Shown here one piece after another: positions 1 to 9,308 of a stretch of DNA of 64,000 nucleotides (the first letter of the stretch is position 1; the number at the start of each line of letters is the position of its first letter). Under the pieces are notes generated by a model. That model saw nothing but the letters and a program-made list of their open reading frames with translations, had not been told where the DNA came from and did no database searches. The stretch is from Leptospira noumeaensis (GTDB lineage: Bacteria > Spirochaetota > Leptospiria > Leptospirales > Leptospiraceae), in NCBI RefSeq assembly GCF_004770765.1, contig NZ_RQFK01000026.1, forward strand, positions 1,116,001-1,180,000. Reading direction: 5' to 3'. The position numbers and the translations under genes were made by a program.

Positions 1-99
1 AGAAAAAGATTCTCGAAAGTATCGTAAACTTGAATAGAAGACAAAAACCGAGAGAACAATCAAACAAGTGAATAAAACGATATATTTAATTAGTTTCAT
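1..99 (-). CDS. N-terminus of a membrane-anchored protein (cut by window edge)
   Basis: An open frame of 33 codons starts with ATG at 99 and runs off the left edge. Its first residues are Lys-rich and are followed by a strongly hydrophobic stretch (about residues 5-23), typical of a signal anchor or signal peptide. An AGGA-like ribosome site lies about 8 bases upstream of the ATG. It begins 24 bases after the stop of the preceding minus-strand gene, so it is probably the third gene of the operon that starts at 3808. The product cannot be named from the visible part. Confidence 0.5.
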   Translation of the reverse strand, partial: MKLIKYIVLFTCLIVLSVFVFYSSLRYFRESFS

Positions 100-122
100 A
101 AAATCCTAACCTGAAAGGCATT

Positions 123-1205
123 TTAAAAATCGTAGATGTGTTCGATTTCTATCTTATTTTCTCTTAAAACTTCCAACATTGTTTTTAAGTTTTGAACTTT
201 TGAGACAAGTGCATACCGGTTCTCGCCGGGTCTCGTCAGGATCTCTTGTCGGAATAAGGTTTTTGAGTTGGGAATTTTTGGTAAACTCACTTCCTTTTTG
301 AGTAACACTGTCACCAAGGTTGCAGATGTATTCCCGGCTATCTCTCGTAATTCGACAGTTTTTCCTATGAGGATAGATTCTAAAGTGGGATGGAAATCTG
401 CATATCGAGGGATCAAATACAAGGAATGAAATGGATCATTTCCATTTAGTAACTTTACTTTATCATTGGTTGGGATATTCTCATCCAATACAATGGCAGT
501 TCCTAAGATGGGATCTTCATAAGTTGCTTTTGTTGCTTTTTTAATCAAAAAACCATAGACTGCTTTTACAAAAATATCAGTGGTCAGATAATAGCGCCTC
601 TCCCATTTCCGGATCATATGGTCACCAAACAAAGGAACTTCGACCCAAAGTGACTTGAGTTCTTGAAAAAAATTATATTCATACCAAGGGGTTTGTAAGA
701 TAAAATCTACATAAGATTGGGTGAATTTTGCGTTAAATTTGTCCTCTTCGGTGAGTGCCTGGTCTTCGTTTATTGAAGTAATACGACCAATCATCTTTTC
801 ATAAATCTGTTTTGCTCCATACTCAACTGTCGTACTGACAGTTAATACAACAATCATTAGATGGTATCCATAATTAAAGTTATATGATTCTAAAATTTGA
901 TCTGAAACAATCATATAAGATTTCCATAACTGTTGAACATGTTCCCAATAAGGAAAGGTACTGGAGGTTCGATTTCTAAAATAAATGGCCTGTTCGTTTG
1001 GACTATGAACTAAAAACCATTCGGGAAAGGTTAAAAAAGTTTGGTCTCCTGGACGTAAATGTTCTTTGGGAGTGAATGACTTTGTATCATTCATCATCCA
1101 TTCATTTGGCACTTTTTCAATGTATTCTGTGGTGGATTGTTTTGCTGTCCAAACACTAATACTAAGGGAAAAGGAAATTAGAGTTGTGAAGATCAATCGA
1201 CTCAT
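123..1205 (-). CDS. Exported hypothetical protein, partner of the upstream FAD-oxidase fusion
   Basis: A 360-residue protein with an N-terminal hydrophobic segment (about residues 4-20), so probably secreted or anchored in the inner membrane. A second hydrophobic stretch lies near residues 115-127. The rest is soluble and rich in aromatic residues, with no catalytic motif I recognise. Its ATG overlaps the stop of the upstream fusion gene by four bases, which indicates translational coupling and suggests that the two proteins act together. The family is unknown to me; it is clearly a real gene from its length, codon use and coupling. Confidence 0.8.
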   Translation of the reverse strand: MSRLIFTTLISFSLSISVWTAKQSTTEYIEKVPNEWMMNDTKSFTPKEHLRPGDQTFLTFPEWFLVHSPNEQAIYFRNRTSSTFPYWEHVQQLWKSYMIVSDQILESYNFNYGYHLMIVVLTVSTTVEYGAKQIYEKMIGRITSINEDQALTEEDKFNAKFTQSYVDFILQTPWYEYNFFQELKSLWVEVPLFGDHMIRKWERRYYLTTDIFVKAVYGFLIKKATKATYEDPILGTAIVLDENIPTNDKVKLLNGNDPFHSLYLIPRYADFHPTLESILIGKTVELREIAGNTSATLVTVLLKKEVSLPKIPNSKTLFRQEILTRPGENRYALVSKVQNLKTMLEVLRENKIEIEHIYDF

Positions 1206-3808
1206 TTTGATACCTTTGTAAAAATCATTAAAATATTATCAGAAGGGTCATCCTTCTGAAGTAGTCTCTCAGGTCCTGCTTGTAGATGAAAGTTTTTTAG
1301 AATTTCCACCCATTCATCAATCGATCGGAATTTTTTAAATTCAGCAGATTCATACTCCCAAGTTTCTTTTAAACCTGCGTTGAATACTGTATGGATCAAG
1401 GAAACAAATCTAAACATTTCTGGATCTTTTACATCATGATCTCTTAATATAAATTTACCTCCTACTCGCAGAACACGGTTGATCGATTGAAGAAATGAAT
1501 CTAATTTATCTAATCGTATATGATGTAAACCAATCAAACACGTAACAAGATCTAAACTCTCTGTAGGTATTTCATTACTAATCGGATCATAATCATTGAG
1601 TGGGAAAAAGTTACCAATTTTTTTGATCCCACCCCTTTCTAAAATATCAACTGGATTGTATTTCGGCGAAACTGAATTCACCAAATAAATTTTTTGATTT
1701 AGTTTTAATTTATTTTTTAAGCTCGAAATATACCTTCCAGTGGTACCGATTTCCAAATAACCATTGATTGTTGTATTTGTTCCCAAAAGTTCTAGAATTT
1801 GTGCAGATAATTCTTTTTTTTGTTTGATTAAAGCTGGTAAAGCGTAAGTCAAATCGGCATGAAAAGGTTTTACCGAATTTAATCTTTGTACAATTTGTAA
1901 ATAAATTTCCTTATCGGTCTTGTATTGTTTGGTGATATCGCTAATAAGCTGAAAAAATCTTTCTTCTGGATAAAGATTAAAGATCACCTGCAGAAAACGA
2001 TAAAGAGCATCACTCCACTTAACATTCGCGAAAATTTGATGAAAATCAGAATCAGTTGTAACTGGATTTTGTTTTTCTTTGTAATATGTATCCCAGAAAA
2101 TATTTTTAAATCGAAACCTAGGATCCAATCTATCTTTCAGAGCAAAGATTTCTTTGTATTTTGGATAAGCTCTTTGAAACATTTCCCTTGAAGCATGTGT
2201 TTGGTATGGTAAATAGTATGTGCCGCCTGCCTCAATGCTTGCATTCATTAATTCTCTAGTCCAAACAGCAACTTTTAGCTTATCAGTTTCATTTACTTTT
2301 TGTTTGTAATATAATACAAAGGCAAAACACTCTTTGGATGCCCAAGACAAATAAGTCTCCTCATCTGCCTTCGCATGACGAACAGAAATATTTACCATGT
2401 TTACTTTATGGCGTTTTAAGATATCACACAATCGATCAGAGAACACATTGAATTTTTCAATCGGAACAAAGTATTCCTGTAATACGTAGGTTGATTTTTC
2501 GCGTGCAGATGGTTCCAGTTCTAAAACATCATAACCAGCTTCATAATTTCGCCAGTGAACTTTTTTGGAGAAGAATAGAAGTGGATCAACAATGTATTCA
2601 CGCCTCCATTTACCAAAAGGAGATTCAGTAAAGTCCCAGAAAAAATAACGATGGATTGGATAAGATGATTGTAAGGGCATAAATCGAGATCTTACAGTAG
2701 GTTTGTCTAGGGAAAACTCCCAGCTAACTGCTCTTATGTTTTTGTATTTGGGGGGATAGATATCTGCATTATGAAAAATGACTTTTTTATCTTCCCGAAT
2801 GCTATATTTAAAAAATTGGAAGTATTGGTTCTTCTTCATTTTTTTGCTGACTTGTTTGACTTTAACATTGTCATCTAAATCAAATTCTACTGCTACAATG
2901 ATACCTACAGAGTTATAGCCACCAATCATTCCAGCAAATACATCCGAATTTTCTTTTCTATTTGCCTTTACCAAGCTGCCATCCGCAAGAATAACATCAA
3001 TTGATCGAACCGATAAAACAACTGGGCCTAATCCCATATAACGACCGTGGCAATTGACACTCAAAGCACCACCAACGGTGAAGTTTGCATAGGTTTGCAT
3101 GATCTTAACAGATAAGTCGTCCTTATCGATAAAGTGCTGAATGTCGCACCAACGAATACCTGCTTGGACCTTAATCCATTTTTCAGACGGCTTGTATTCA
3201 ATCACTTGATTGAGTTTACGCATATCAATATGGACTGAACCTGGACTTGCTGTTTGACCGCCCATACTAAACCGACCCCCACCCACAGAGATTGCACCGG
3301 TAGACGTTTTTACAAAGGTTACAAGTTCTTCTATTGATTCAGGCCTAATGACGGAGGATACGATAACAGGATTTAATCGCGTAACATCATTGATGATTGT
3401 CTCTGTTGATTTTAAGTGAGGGATGTTTGTTCCATCGTCGTTTTTATAATAATCAATTTCCGAGCCAGGTATTGAACCATATTGATTGTCCTTAGATTCT
3501 CCTTTTTTGAAGGCTAAGAAATAAATGACTATTAAAGGACCAAAAATGGGTATAAGCGTTAGTAGGATTGTGTTTCCGGACTTTCCAATATCATGAAATC
3601 GTTTTGCTGAAACTGCAAGTACACCCCAAAGCATCAGTGGATAAATAATCCATGTACTTTTCTCTCCAAAGAAATAGTCCAAAGATTGATAAAAAACATA
3701 AAAATTTGACCACATAAACAATGAGGCAACCCAATAAATTTTTCTATCAATCCGTCCCTTATAATTTAAGAGTAAGTATGTAACTGGCAGAAGCTGTTTG
3801 ATTTTCAA
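1202..3808 (-). CDS. DUF805 - FAD-dependent oxidase - SAM methyltransferase fusion
   Basis: An 868-residue protein with three modules. Residues about 8-112 form a DUF805-type membrane domain with several hydrophobic helices and the typical KRFHDIGKSG motif. Residues about 150-330 form a PCMH-type FAD-binding domain of the vanillyl-alcohol-oxidase superfamily (VGGGRFSMGGQ, ANFTVGGALSVNCHGR), followed by a substrate domain to about 600. Residues about 665-868 look like a class I SAM methyltransferase (YLEIGTTGRY, DLVTCLIGLHHI, LRVGGKFILRDHD). The start is TTG at 3808, with AGGAG about eight bases upstream. The oxidase part resembles sugar-lactone or alcohol oxidases; the substrate is not evident. 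The four-base overlap with the next gene indicates an operon. Confidence 0.8.
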   Translation of the reverse strand: MKIKQLLPVTYLLLNYKGRIDRKIYWVASLFMWSNFYVFYQSLDYFFGEKSTWIIYPLMLWGVLAVSAKRFHDIGKSGNTILLTLIPIFGPLIVIYFLAFKKGESKDNQYGSIPGSEIDYYKNDDGTNIPHLKSTETIINDVTRLNPVIVSSVIRPESIEELVTFVKTSTGAISVGGGRFSMGGQTASPGSVHIDMRKLNQVIEYKPSEKWIKVQAGIRWCDIQHFIDKDDLSVKIMQTYANFTVGGALSVNCHGRYMGLGPVVLSVRSIDVILADGSLVKANRKENSDVFAGMIGGYNSVGIIVAVEFDLDDNVKVKQVSKKMKKNQYFQFFKYSIREDKKVIFHNADIYPPKYKNIRAVSWEFSLDKPTVRSRFMPLQSSYPIHRYFFWDFTESPFGKWRREYIVDPLLFFSKKVHWRNYEAGYDVLELEPSAREKSTYVLQEYFVPIEKFNVFSDRLCDILKRHKVNMVNISVRHAKADEETYLSWASKECFAFVLYYKQKVNETDKLKVAVWTRELMNASIEAGGTYYLPYQTHASREMFQRAYPKYKEIFALKDRLDPRFRFKNIFWDTYYKEKQNPVTTDSDFHQIFANVKWSDALYRFLQVIFNLYPEERFFQLISDITKQYKTDKEIYLQIVQRLNSVKPFHADLTYALPALIKQKKELSAQILELLGTNTTINGYLEIGTTGRYISSLKNKLKLNQKIYLVNSVSPKYNPVDILERGGIKKIGNFFPLNDYDPISNEIPTESLDLVTCLIGLHHIRLDKLDSFLQSINRVLRVGGKFILRDHDVKDPEMFRFVSLIHTVFNAGLKETWEYESAEFKKFRSIDEWVEILKNFHLQAGPERLLQKDDPSDNILMIFTKVSK

Positions 3809-4136
3809 AAAAACTCTCCTAGAGGGTTAATCTCTATATTTATAGAATTAAATTGCAATCAAAAACTTCTAAATTTTATTAGATAGGATTTAGTAAATGT
3901 TATGCTAAGACGAAGGCATCACATCCAAAGTGAATACCCGAAATTTGTGACACAATGCCCAATACCGCCGTATGTTTAGTTCTTCGTTTTTGTAGGGAAT
4001 TAAACAATGGTCTAGAAAATCGACTCATAATGAGCGAAATCACTTTGACGATTCGTGGCCTGTTTGATTAATTACAATATAACTCTAGGCGAATTTCCTT
4101 AAAAATTTTCGTCAATTGTATTGGAGATTTTGCCTT
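3809..4136. other. Intergenic region between divergent genes
   Basis: These 328 bases separate the divergent fusion gene (minus) and the chemotaxis receptor (plus). They must hold both promoters and ribosome sites. AGGAG for the minus gene lies at about 3816-3820 and GGAG for the plus gene at 4123-4126. I see no ORF, repeat or convincing operator in the rest. Confidence 0.5.
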
Positions 4137-5702
4137 ATGTCAGCTGTTACCGGGAACTACTTAGAAAAAGGAAGTATGATTGCGAACACGATTCGTATTT
4201 CTTTTGCGATTGTGATGTTATCCATCAATATTTTCTTTATGATAGCAATTCCCACAACGGAAAAAACCATGAGTCTCATCCTGTCTACTTTAGAGTTTGT
4301 GGTTTTATCGTATGGTGTTTATACGTTCTGGCTCTACAAACAGAAAAAATTCTATTTAAAATTTGCCTATATTTCCATTTTACTCGATATCATTATCTAC
4401 GCCAGTGTGTTTGCCATTGTGGTCATTATGTCCAAAACACCTGTGGAAAAAGTTTCCATTGCAACTTTACCATTTGTCATGTTGGTTCTCCTCTTTGTTG
4501 TGATTTATTCAGGATTTCTTTTATCTTACAAACTAACAATGACAGTTGGATACATTGCAATTTTCAGTTTACTTCTCTATGTTTTTTTAGGTGTGGTTGG
4601 AGGAGCTGAAATCAAATTCATTGCCACAGGAACAAATCAATTTGGAATTCCTTTTGTTGGGATCAATACCATTGCTTTGATATGCGGTGTTCATATGATG
4701 AGTGCTGTTGTAAAATTTATGTCGAATTCTAGTAATGAGGCAACTAAATCTGCAGAAGAAGCAAAACAAAAATCGGATGCTGCCAATCTTACAAAACAAA
4801 ACATCCAGTCAGAAGCGGAAACTTTAAATAAAAGTGTCCAAGAAATGTTAACATTTATGGATTCTTTAAATTCTGAAATTCAAACACAGGTTTCAAGTGT
4901 AGAAGAAATCAGTGCCTCCATGGAAGAACTTGCCGCTTCCATGGATAATGCTAGTGATTTTGTAAAATCGCAGTTTACAAGAATTGATGATTTAAACCAA
5001 GAAAGTTCGGTGATGGATAAAATTTTGTCTGAGGTTTATTCCTCAACGATCAATTTAGCACAAACTACAGATGAATCCAAACAATATAGTTTTCAAGTCA
5101 CTACAGCAATGGATTCCGTAAGTTCCAATTTTGAAGAAATCAAAGAAAGTTTTCAGAAAGTGGAAGAGGTGAACCAAATTTTAAGAGACATTGCTGATCG
5201 AACCAACTTACTTGCATTAAATGCTTCTATTGAAGCTGCGAGAGCTGGTGAACATGGAAGAGGGTTTGCCGTCGTAGCACAGGAAGTTGCAAAACTGGCA
5301 GATAGTGCGCAGGAAAATGCATCCTTAATTTCAAAAATCATTACACAAGCAGCCAAACAAATTGTCAGTGGAAACGCTGCTGCCTCCGAAACAAAAGAAA
5401 AAATGGGAATTCAGGACAAAAGTTTCGGAATTCTTGTTTCTAACCTATCGGATTTAAAAACCAAAGTGGAAAAACAAACGTCCATTCATAAATCGTTTTT
5501 GATTTCTTTTCAAGATTTGTTCTCACTTTCTAAACAATTGGAAGTTGTGGCATCAGAACAAAAAATAGGAACACAAGAAATGTCGAGAGCCCTTGTGTCG
5601 ATTGAACAATCGGCCTCTTCGCTTGCATCCAATACTTCTCACTTACGTGAAAATGTAGATGAACTTTCAAAACAATCGGAACGATTAGCCAAACACATTT
5701 AA
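4137..5702 (+). CDS. Methyl-accepting chemotaxis protein
   Basis: A 521-residue chemoreceptor. The N-terminal third (about residues 15-200) contains five to six hydrophobic helices rather than a periplasmic ligand domain. The C-terminal half is a long helical signalling domain with the conserved hairpin tip ([19 protein letters not shown] followed by [15 protein letters not shown]), which contacts CheA and CheW. I place the start at ATG 4137, where GGAG lies ten bases upstream; an in-frame TTG at 4116 lacks such a site. No HAMP domain is apparent. The multi-helix sensor suggests that it senses membrane or energy state, which is inference. A cheW gene lies far downstream at 45.6 kb. Confidence 0.9.
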   Translation: MSAVTGNYLEKGSMIANTIRISFAIVMLSINIFFMIAIPTTEKTMSLILSTLEFVVLSYGVYTFWLYKQKKFYLKFAYISILLDIIIYASVFAIVVIMSKTPVEKVSIATLPFVMLVLLFVVIYSGFLLSYKLTMTVGYIAIFSLLLYVFLGVVGGAEIKFIATGTNQFGIPFVGINTIALICGVHMMSAVVKFMSNSSNEATKSAEEAKQKSDAANLTKQNIQSEAETLNKSVQEMLTFMDSLNSEIQTQVSSVEEISASMEELAASMDNASDFVKSQFTRIDDLNQESSVMDKILSEVYSSTINLAQTTDESKQYSFQVTTAMDSVSSNFEEIKESFQKVEEVNQILRDIADRTNLLALNASIEAARAGEHGRGFAVVAQEVAKLADSAQENASLISKIITQAAKQIVSGNAAASETKEKMGIQDKSFGILVSNLSDLKTKVEKQTSIHKSFLISFQDLFSLSKQLEVVASEQKIGTQEMSRALVSIEQSASSLASNTSHLRENVDELSKQSERLAKHI

Positions 5703-5743
5703 AATTGGGTTTGTCTTTATTTGAGTCCGTATTTGTTTCTACC

Positions 5744-5777
5744 TGGAGCTGAGACTAAAATTGGTTTCTCAGCTCCA
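5744..5777. terminator. Stem-loop between convergent genes
   Basis: A perfect 11-bp inverted repeat (TGGAGCTGAGA / TCTCAGCTCCA) with a 12-base loop lies between the ends of the chemoreceptor gene and the convergent lipoprotein gene. There is no long T run, so a bidirectional terminator role is inferred from position and stem strength. Confidence 0.5.
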
Positions 5778-5799
5778 ACAAAATCAATTCAATGTGAAT

Positions 5800-6708
5800 T
5801 TATTTTTTAAGGTCTTGTGGATTGAATACATCCCTACAATTCGATAAGGCAATTCTTCTCAGAAAATCGAACCTTGGCAATAAACCTTGAAATATTGTAG
5901 TGTCTTCTTCATTGATATGAAGGAATCGAATACCTGTTCCCTTTTTTTCAAAGTCGATAGTTCCACAGAAAACACCAACTCCGCCACCTGGCAGATCAAT
6001 GATTGCCTGACCTGGGACTTTTGCAGTATATCTAATTCTAGATTTACCAGTGTAGGCTTCTCCTTCAAAAGTTCCTTGGATCAAATATCTGCCAGAAGTG
6101 ATTACTGCTTCTTGATTGGGTGTTAGTAATCCAGCAAATTTGATTTCTGAACCAGGAATTTCTTTTCCAGATTCATCTGCTTTTGTTAATCGAACATTGA
6201 TTAGATTTCCATAACTGACACTTATATTTTTGTCCTTGTCTTGTGTTACCCTTTGATTGAATTTTTCATGAGAAGCACTTTTGTTTTGAATTTTGAAACT
6301 TGGATTTTCCTTTAATTTGTTTAGTACTACGGCACTTGGTCTATAAGTTTTGTGATAACCTAAATAGTAATCTGTTATAAAACCAATCGGTGCTGCAGGA
6401 AGTAATAGTATATTTCCCCAAAACCATAAGCTAAATGAAGATTCGATTTCTGTAGATTCTGGACTGAAACCATCTTTTTCCACTCGGATCGTTTTGGTTG
6501 GTTTCTTTTCAAGTTCTGGAAATCCAGATCTTGTTAAAATCAATGATTCACCTACTTTTTCATTCTCGATATAAATAGAACTATTTTCTGGTCCCATGAT
6601 TTGTAATTCTTGGGAAGAATTTCTCATATATGTCGCACAGTTAAAACTCATAAACAATATGAGAAACAAAGTAATTTTAATTTTGGAAGATTGAATATTC
6701 TGTATCAT
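5800..6708 (-). CDS. Putative lipoprotein with PEGA-like region
   Basis: A 302-residue protein. The N-terminus has a charged start, a hydrophobic core and a spirochaetal-type lipobox (MSFNC, Cys24), so it is probably a lipoprotein. Residues about 35-80 resemble a PEGA-type beta module (IYIENEKVGES... IRVEKDGFSPES), commonly found on surface proteins. A hydrophobic segment at about 93-115 resembles those seen in lipoproteins that carry PEGA repeats next to a membrane hairpin. The remaining two thirds are beta-rich with no enzymatic motif. It stands alone, convergent with the chemoreceptor gene. Confidence 0.7.
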   Translation of the reverse strand: MIQNIQSSKIKITLFLILFMSFNCATYMRNSSQELQIMGPENSSIYIENEKVGESLILTRSGFPELEKKPTKTIRVEKDGFSPESTEIESSFSLWFWGNILLLPAAPIGFITDYYLGYHKTYRPSAVVLNKLKENPSFKIQNKSASHEKFNQRVTQDKDKNISVSYGNLINVRLTKADESGKEIPGSEIKFAGLLTPNQEAVITSGRYLIQGTFEGEAYTGKSRIRYTAKVPGQAIIDLPGGGVGVFCGTIDFEKKGTGIRFLHINEEDTTIFQGLLPRFDFLRRIALSNCRDVFNPQDLKK

Positions 6709-6833
6709 ACAGCAGAATATTTAAATATTCGGAAAAACTTGCAAGTAAAATATAACAGAAATTTGCTGGCATTTCTCAATTGTAAGCTCTTGGTTACATA
6801 AAAAGATCGGATCGAGTTTTTTATGTAAACGTT

Positions 6834-6920
6834 GTTCTTGGAAATTAAGCTGTAACGAAATTCATGACTATTAAATGTTAATTTCTCTTTCGTTCGCTCA
6901 CCAAATTAAATTTTTAGTTT
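6834..6920. repeat. Dispersed intergenic repeat, module C (copy 1)
   Basis: This stretch aligns by eye with 8760-8848 at roughly 70 percent identity. Shared blocks are ATTAAGCTGTAA, ATTCATG and TTCGTTCGCTCACCAA (TCGTTCACTCACCAA in the other copy). It ends over the stop codon of the globin gene. The rest of the 205-base gap (6709-6833) shows nothing I can assign. Confidence 0.5.
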
Positions 6921-7453
6921 TCGTTTGGTTGGTAAGGTCCACCTGTTTCACCCCAACCCCACTTAGGCATTGGTTCGCTAGTCGCCATTGGATTTTCGAT
7001 AAGCTGAGAATTAATGACCGCTAGGCGTGTGCCCCATTCAATGTAACCTACAAAGGCAGAACGAAATTCCGGGTCGCTTTTTAAACCAACTTCATCTGCG
7101 GTTTGTAATAATAAATGAACCCAGCGCTGCCTTTTCTCTTCTGATAACATTTTTCCAATGTGGTGCCCAATCATTTTGGAATGGCTACCTTTGTCTAGGT
7201 TGGTATATAGTTTCTCACCACCAAAAACTTCAGCAACAAAATGTGCTACATGTTGTACATGGTCTGGACTCATGTTTTTGAACACATCACCTAACAAATC
7301 ATCTTTGAGAACCTTTTCGTAAAATCTGCCAAATAACTTTTCAAAAGTTGTCATGTCGCCTGCCCATTCGAAAAGTGTAGGGATTTTTTTCTGATTAAAA
7401 TTGTCTTTGCTCAAAAGGTATGCTCCGTTTGTTCTTTGGGGGTCATTTTTCAT
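6914..7453 (-). CDS. glbO: Group II truncated haemoglobin
   Basis: A 179-residue protein whose residues about 25-160 form a 2-on-2 globin. The B-helix Tyr lies in FGRFYEKVL, the proximal His in MIGHHIG, and a Trp in RQRWVHLL occupies the G8 position typical of group II. The C-terminus ends in a Trp-Gly-rich tail (MPKWGWGETGGPY), also common in this group. Such proteins bind oxygen and detoxify nitric oxide or peroxides in the cytoplasm; the exact substrate cannot be read from sequence. The N-terminal extension of about 25 residues is unusual. It precedes the nat gene's downstream side on the same strand with a 59-base gap, so cotranscription is possible. Confidence 0.85.
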   Translation of the reverse strand: MKNDPQRTNGAYLLSKDNFNQKKIPTLFEWAGDMTTFEKLFGRFYEKVLKDDLLGDVFKNMSPDHVQHVAHFVAEVFGGEKLYTNLDKGSHSKMIGHHIGKMLSEEKRQRWVHLLLQTADEVGLKSDPEFRSAFVGYIEWGTRLAVINSQLIENPMATSEPMPKWGWGETGGPYQPNEN

Positions 7454-7512
7454 CTAATCGTTGTTATTTACGGTTTCAAGTTTTTTAAAATTTGCAATAT
7501 TAATTTTTGAAA

Positions 7513-8331
7513 TTATAGATCCCATTGTAAACCAGGTGTTCGAAATTCTGTATCTAACGGAAATGTTAGATTGAATTTTTCTTTAATAATATTGATTAGT
7601 TCTTTGGGTGAACTGATGGTTATTTTGTTAGCAATTCCATTTTTGTCCCGTTCCGAGAATTCTCTATTGACAAGTGTAAATCTTTTCCCGTCTTCTCCGG
7701 CCCTTGCAACAATCAAACGATCCTTAAAATGAGATTTTGGATGGTCACTCGTATACCAGTTTGCTAACTCACGATCAATTTCAGGCATTTCTTCTAAAGT
7801 AAATTCACAAACATCGGCCCATCCATTTGGAAAAAGAACCTGATGGAAATAACGATTTCCTTCATATACAATTCTTCTTGTTTCGTGATTTGTTTTTTGT
7901 TCCGTATTTTGAACGAATTGTATCGGAGATGTGAGTGATACTCCACCCACACCAACATCAGTGAACCAAGACTTTCCAGAATGTTCTACTCGTAGAAAAA
8001 CATGTGTTCGCGGAGGAGTAAAATCCCGCGGTCTATCTAAACGAACTCTCGCACTGATAGGAATGACTTCGAATCCTAGTTTTTGCAAAACATGTAATAG
8101 AAGTCCATTCTGTTCAAAACAATAACCGCCGCGTTTTTGAATGATTAATTTTTCAAAAACTGAATCCAAACTAATATTGATACTTTTACCTAATAGAATA
8201 TCCAAATTTTCAAAAGGGATACTACGAACATGTGCCAAAGTAATGTTGTTTAATAAATCGAGTGAGGGAATGCGAGGGCCCGTATATCCGATGCGATCAA
8301 AATACGCATCTAAAAATTGATGATCATTCAA
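7513..8331 (-). CDS. nat: Arylamine N-acetyltransferase
   Basis: A 272-residue enzyme of the NAT family that transfers acetyl from acetyl-CoA to arylamines or hydrazines. The catalytic triad is visible: Cys71 in RGGYCFEQN, His110 in RTHVFLRV and Asp125 in WFTDVGVGG, with the normal spacing. The family motif PFENLDIL lies near residue 40. Length is typical (about 270-280). The start is TTG at 8331 with AGGA about eight bases upstream. It is monocistronic or cotranscribed with the globin gene downstream. The physiological acceptor is unknown. Confidence 0.92.
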   Translation of the reverse strand: MNDHQFLDAYFDRIGYTGPRIPSLDLLNNITLAHVRSIPFENLDILLGKSINISLDSVFEKLIIQKRGGYCFEQNGLLLHVLQKLGFEVIPISARVRLDRPRDFTPPRTHVFLRVEHSGKSWFTDVGVGGVSLTSPIQFVQNTEQKTNHETRRIVYEGNRYFHQVLFPNGWADVCEFTLEEMPEIDRELANWYTSDHPKSHFKDRLIVARAGEDGKRFTLVNREFSERDKNGIANKITISSPKELINIIKEKFNLTFPLDTEFRTPGLQWDL

Positions 8332-8414
8332 AGATAAAATCCTAAATATTTTCTTTTAGTTTATCTGTTTTTTATAAAAGTAAATAAGTTTTCCAGGAGT
8401 GGAATCGTACCCCT

Positions 8415-8691
8415 GCGCCCCGGATCGAAGCGGAAATCCTTTGCGAATGCAAAGATTGAAGCGGATAGCCGGAAATGTGCGCCCCAAAGAAATTGAAACT
8501 TATATACGTGATTCGTATATTCGCTATCTCTGCGCGGATAAACGCATTTCGTTTAGCACCGTGAATTAATGCGACTATTTGCATTGCGTATAGCGCACAC
8601 TAATTTGGCTACTAATCGTATTTCGTATATTCGCCCCTACATCATCCTATGCATTACTTTATGCATCGGTTTTGGGCAAAAAAAAAGCGAA
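8415..8691. repeat. Intergenic repeat A, copy 1
   Basis: About 275 bases nearly identical to 16046-16312. Shared landmarks in order are GCGCCCCGGAT, GAAGCGGAAATCCTTTGCG, a CTTTGC/GCAAAG hairpin, AGCGGATAGCCGGAAATGTG, TTTGCATTGCGTATAGCGCA, ATCGTATTTCGTATATTCG and a terminal GGGCAAAAAAAA. Translations in all frames are short and unlike any protein, so it is treated as non-coding. Confidence 0.8.
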
Positions 8692-8692
8692 C

Positions 8693-8731
8693 TTCCATTC
8701 CAATCTTTTCACTTACGTGAAAAGGATTTCC
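8693..8731. repeat. Short hairpin repeat (module B, copy 1)
   Basis: This 39-base stretch matches 13452-13490 with about five differences. It contains an 8-bp hairpin CTTTTCAC-TTAC-GTGAAAAG. In the second copy the closing pair is changed on both sides (CTTTTCAT-TGTC-ATGAAAAG), a compensatory change that supports a structured element. Confidence 0.6.
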
Positions 8732-8759
8732 ATAATTTGCTTTTTCTTCCATCAAATTG

Positions 8760-8910
8760 TTCTCGGAGATTAAGCTGTAATGTCATTCATGTCGATCGTA
8801 TGTTGAGTTCTCTATCGTTCACTCACCAAGTCAAACTTTCAGTTTGCTTGTATCCTCGCTCCTATGGTCGCTGCGGATTAATCCCTAGTGCGGGGGAGGT
8901 ATATCATTCA
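8760..8910. repeat. Dispersed intergenic repeat, modules C and D
   Basis: Bases 8760-8848 are the second copy of the module at 6834-6920. Bases 8881-8910 (ATCCCTAGTGCGGGGGAGGT and following) match 13497-13528. The region is thus a mosaic of repeat modules found elsewhere in the window. Confidence 0.5.
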
Positions 8911-8931
8911 GGAAAAGGCAATTGGAAGAAG

Positions 8932-9222
8932 GGGATTTTAAGTTTATTGTTCAACAAAAAATATCCTAAAGGGATAGATAGAACTTCAAAGGAATTTGGA
9001 ATTTTTTTAAATGACCAAGCATTTATACTCGAAGCGGTTATCAGTTTTTTGCACAACATTTTCACATTAGTAAAAAGTTAGGTGGGAGATATATATCTGT
9101 AGCGGAACGAAAATCTTTTAAATTTTCCCACAAGTTTCTCGATACGGTTTTTGGCCATCATACTAACTAGTTTAGGACTTTTTATCATTCCTTTAAAATT
9201 CTTTAGAAGTGAAATGATCTAA
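8932..9222 (+). pseudogene. Degraded gene remnant (C-terminal part of an unknown membrane protein)
   Basis: Coding-like stretches jump between frames: DRTSKEFGIFLNDQAF around 8970-9030, GGRYISVAERKSFKFSHKF around 9080-9140, and a hydrophobic end SIRFLAIILTSLGLFIIPLK ending at TAA 9220-9222. The pieces cannot be joined without frameshifts and no start is visible, so this looks like a decayed 3' gene end. The family is not recognised. Confidence 0.35.
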
Positions 9223-9308
9223 ACTTATGAATTTAATTCCTTTTTATAAATCCTGGTCGATTGCTTAAATTAAGTTTACAAAAGTTAAGTCTGTGTGATA
9301 TTTGGAGT

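Noticed and set aside
4121..4609. A 162-codon plus-strand ORF overlapping the start of the chemoreceptor gene.
   Set aside because: It is out of frame with the receptor, Cys-rich in a way typical of shifted frames, and has no similarity to any family.
8372..9081. Two ORFs (70 and 170 codons) in the 8.4-9.1 kb gap.
   Set aside because: They run through repeat A, module B and module C, have no ribosome site, and the repeat copy at 16 kb does not keep the same frames.
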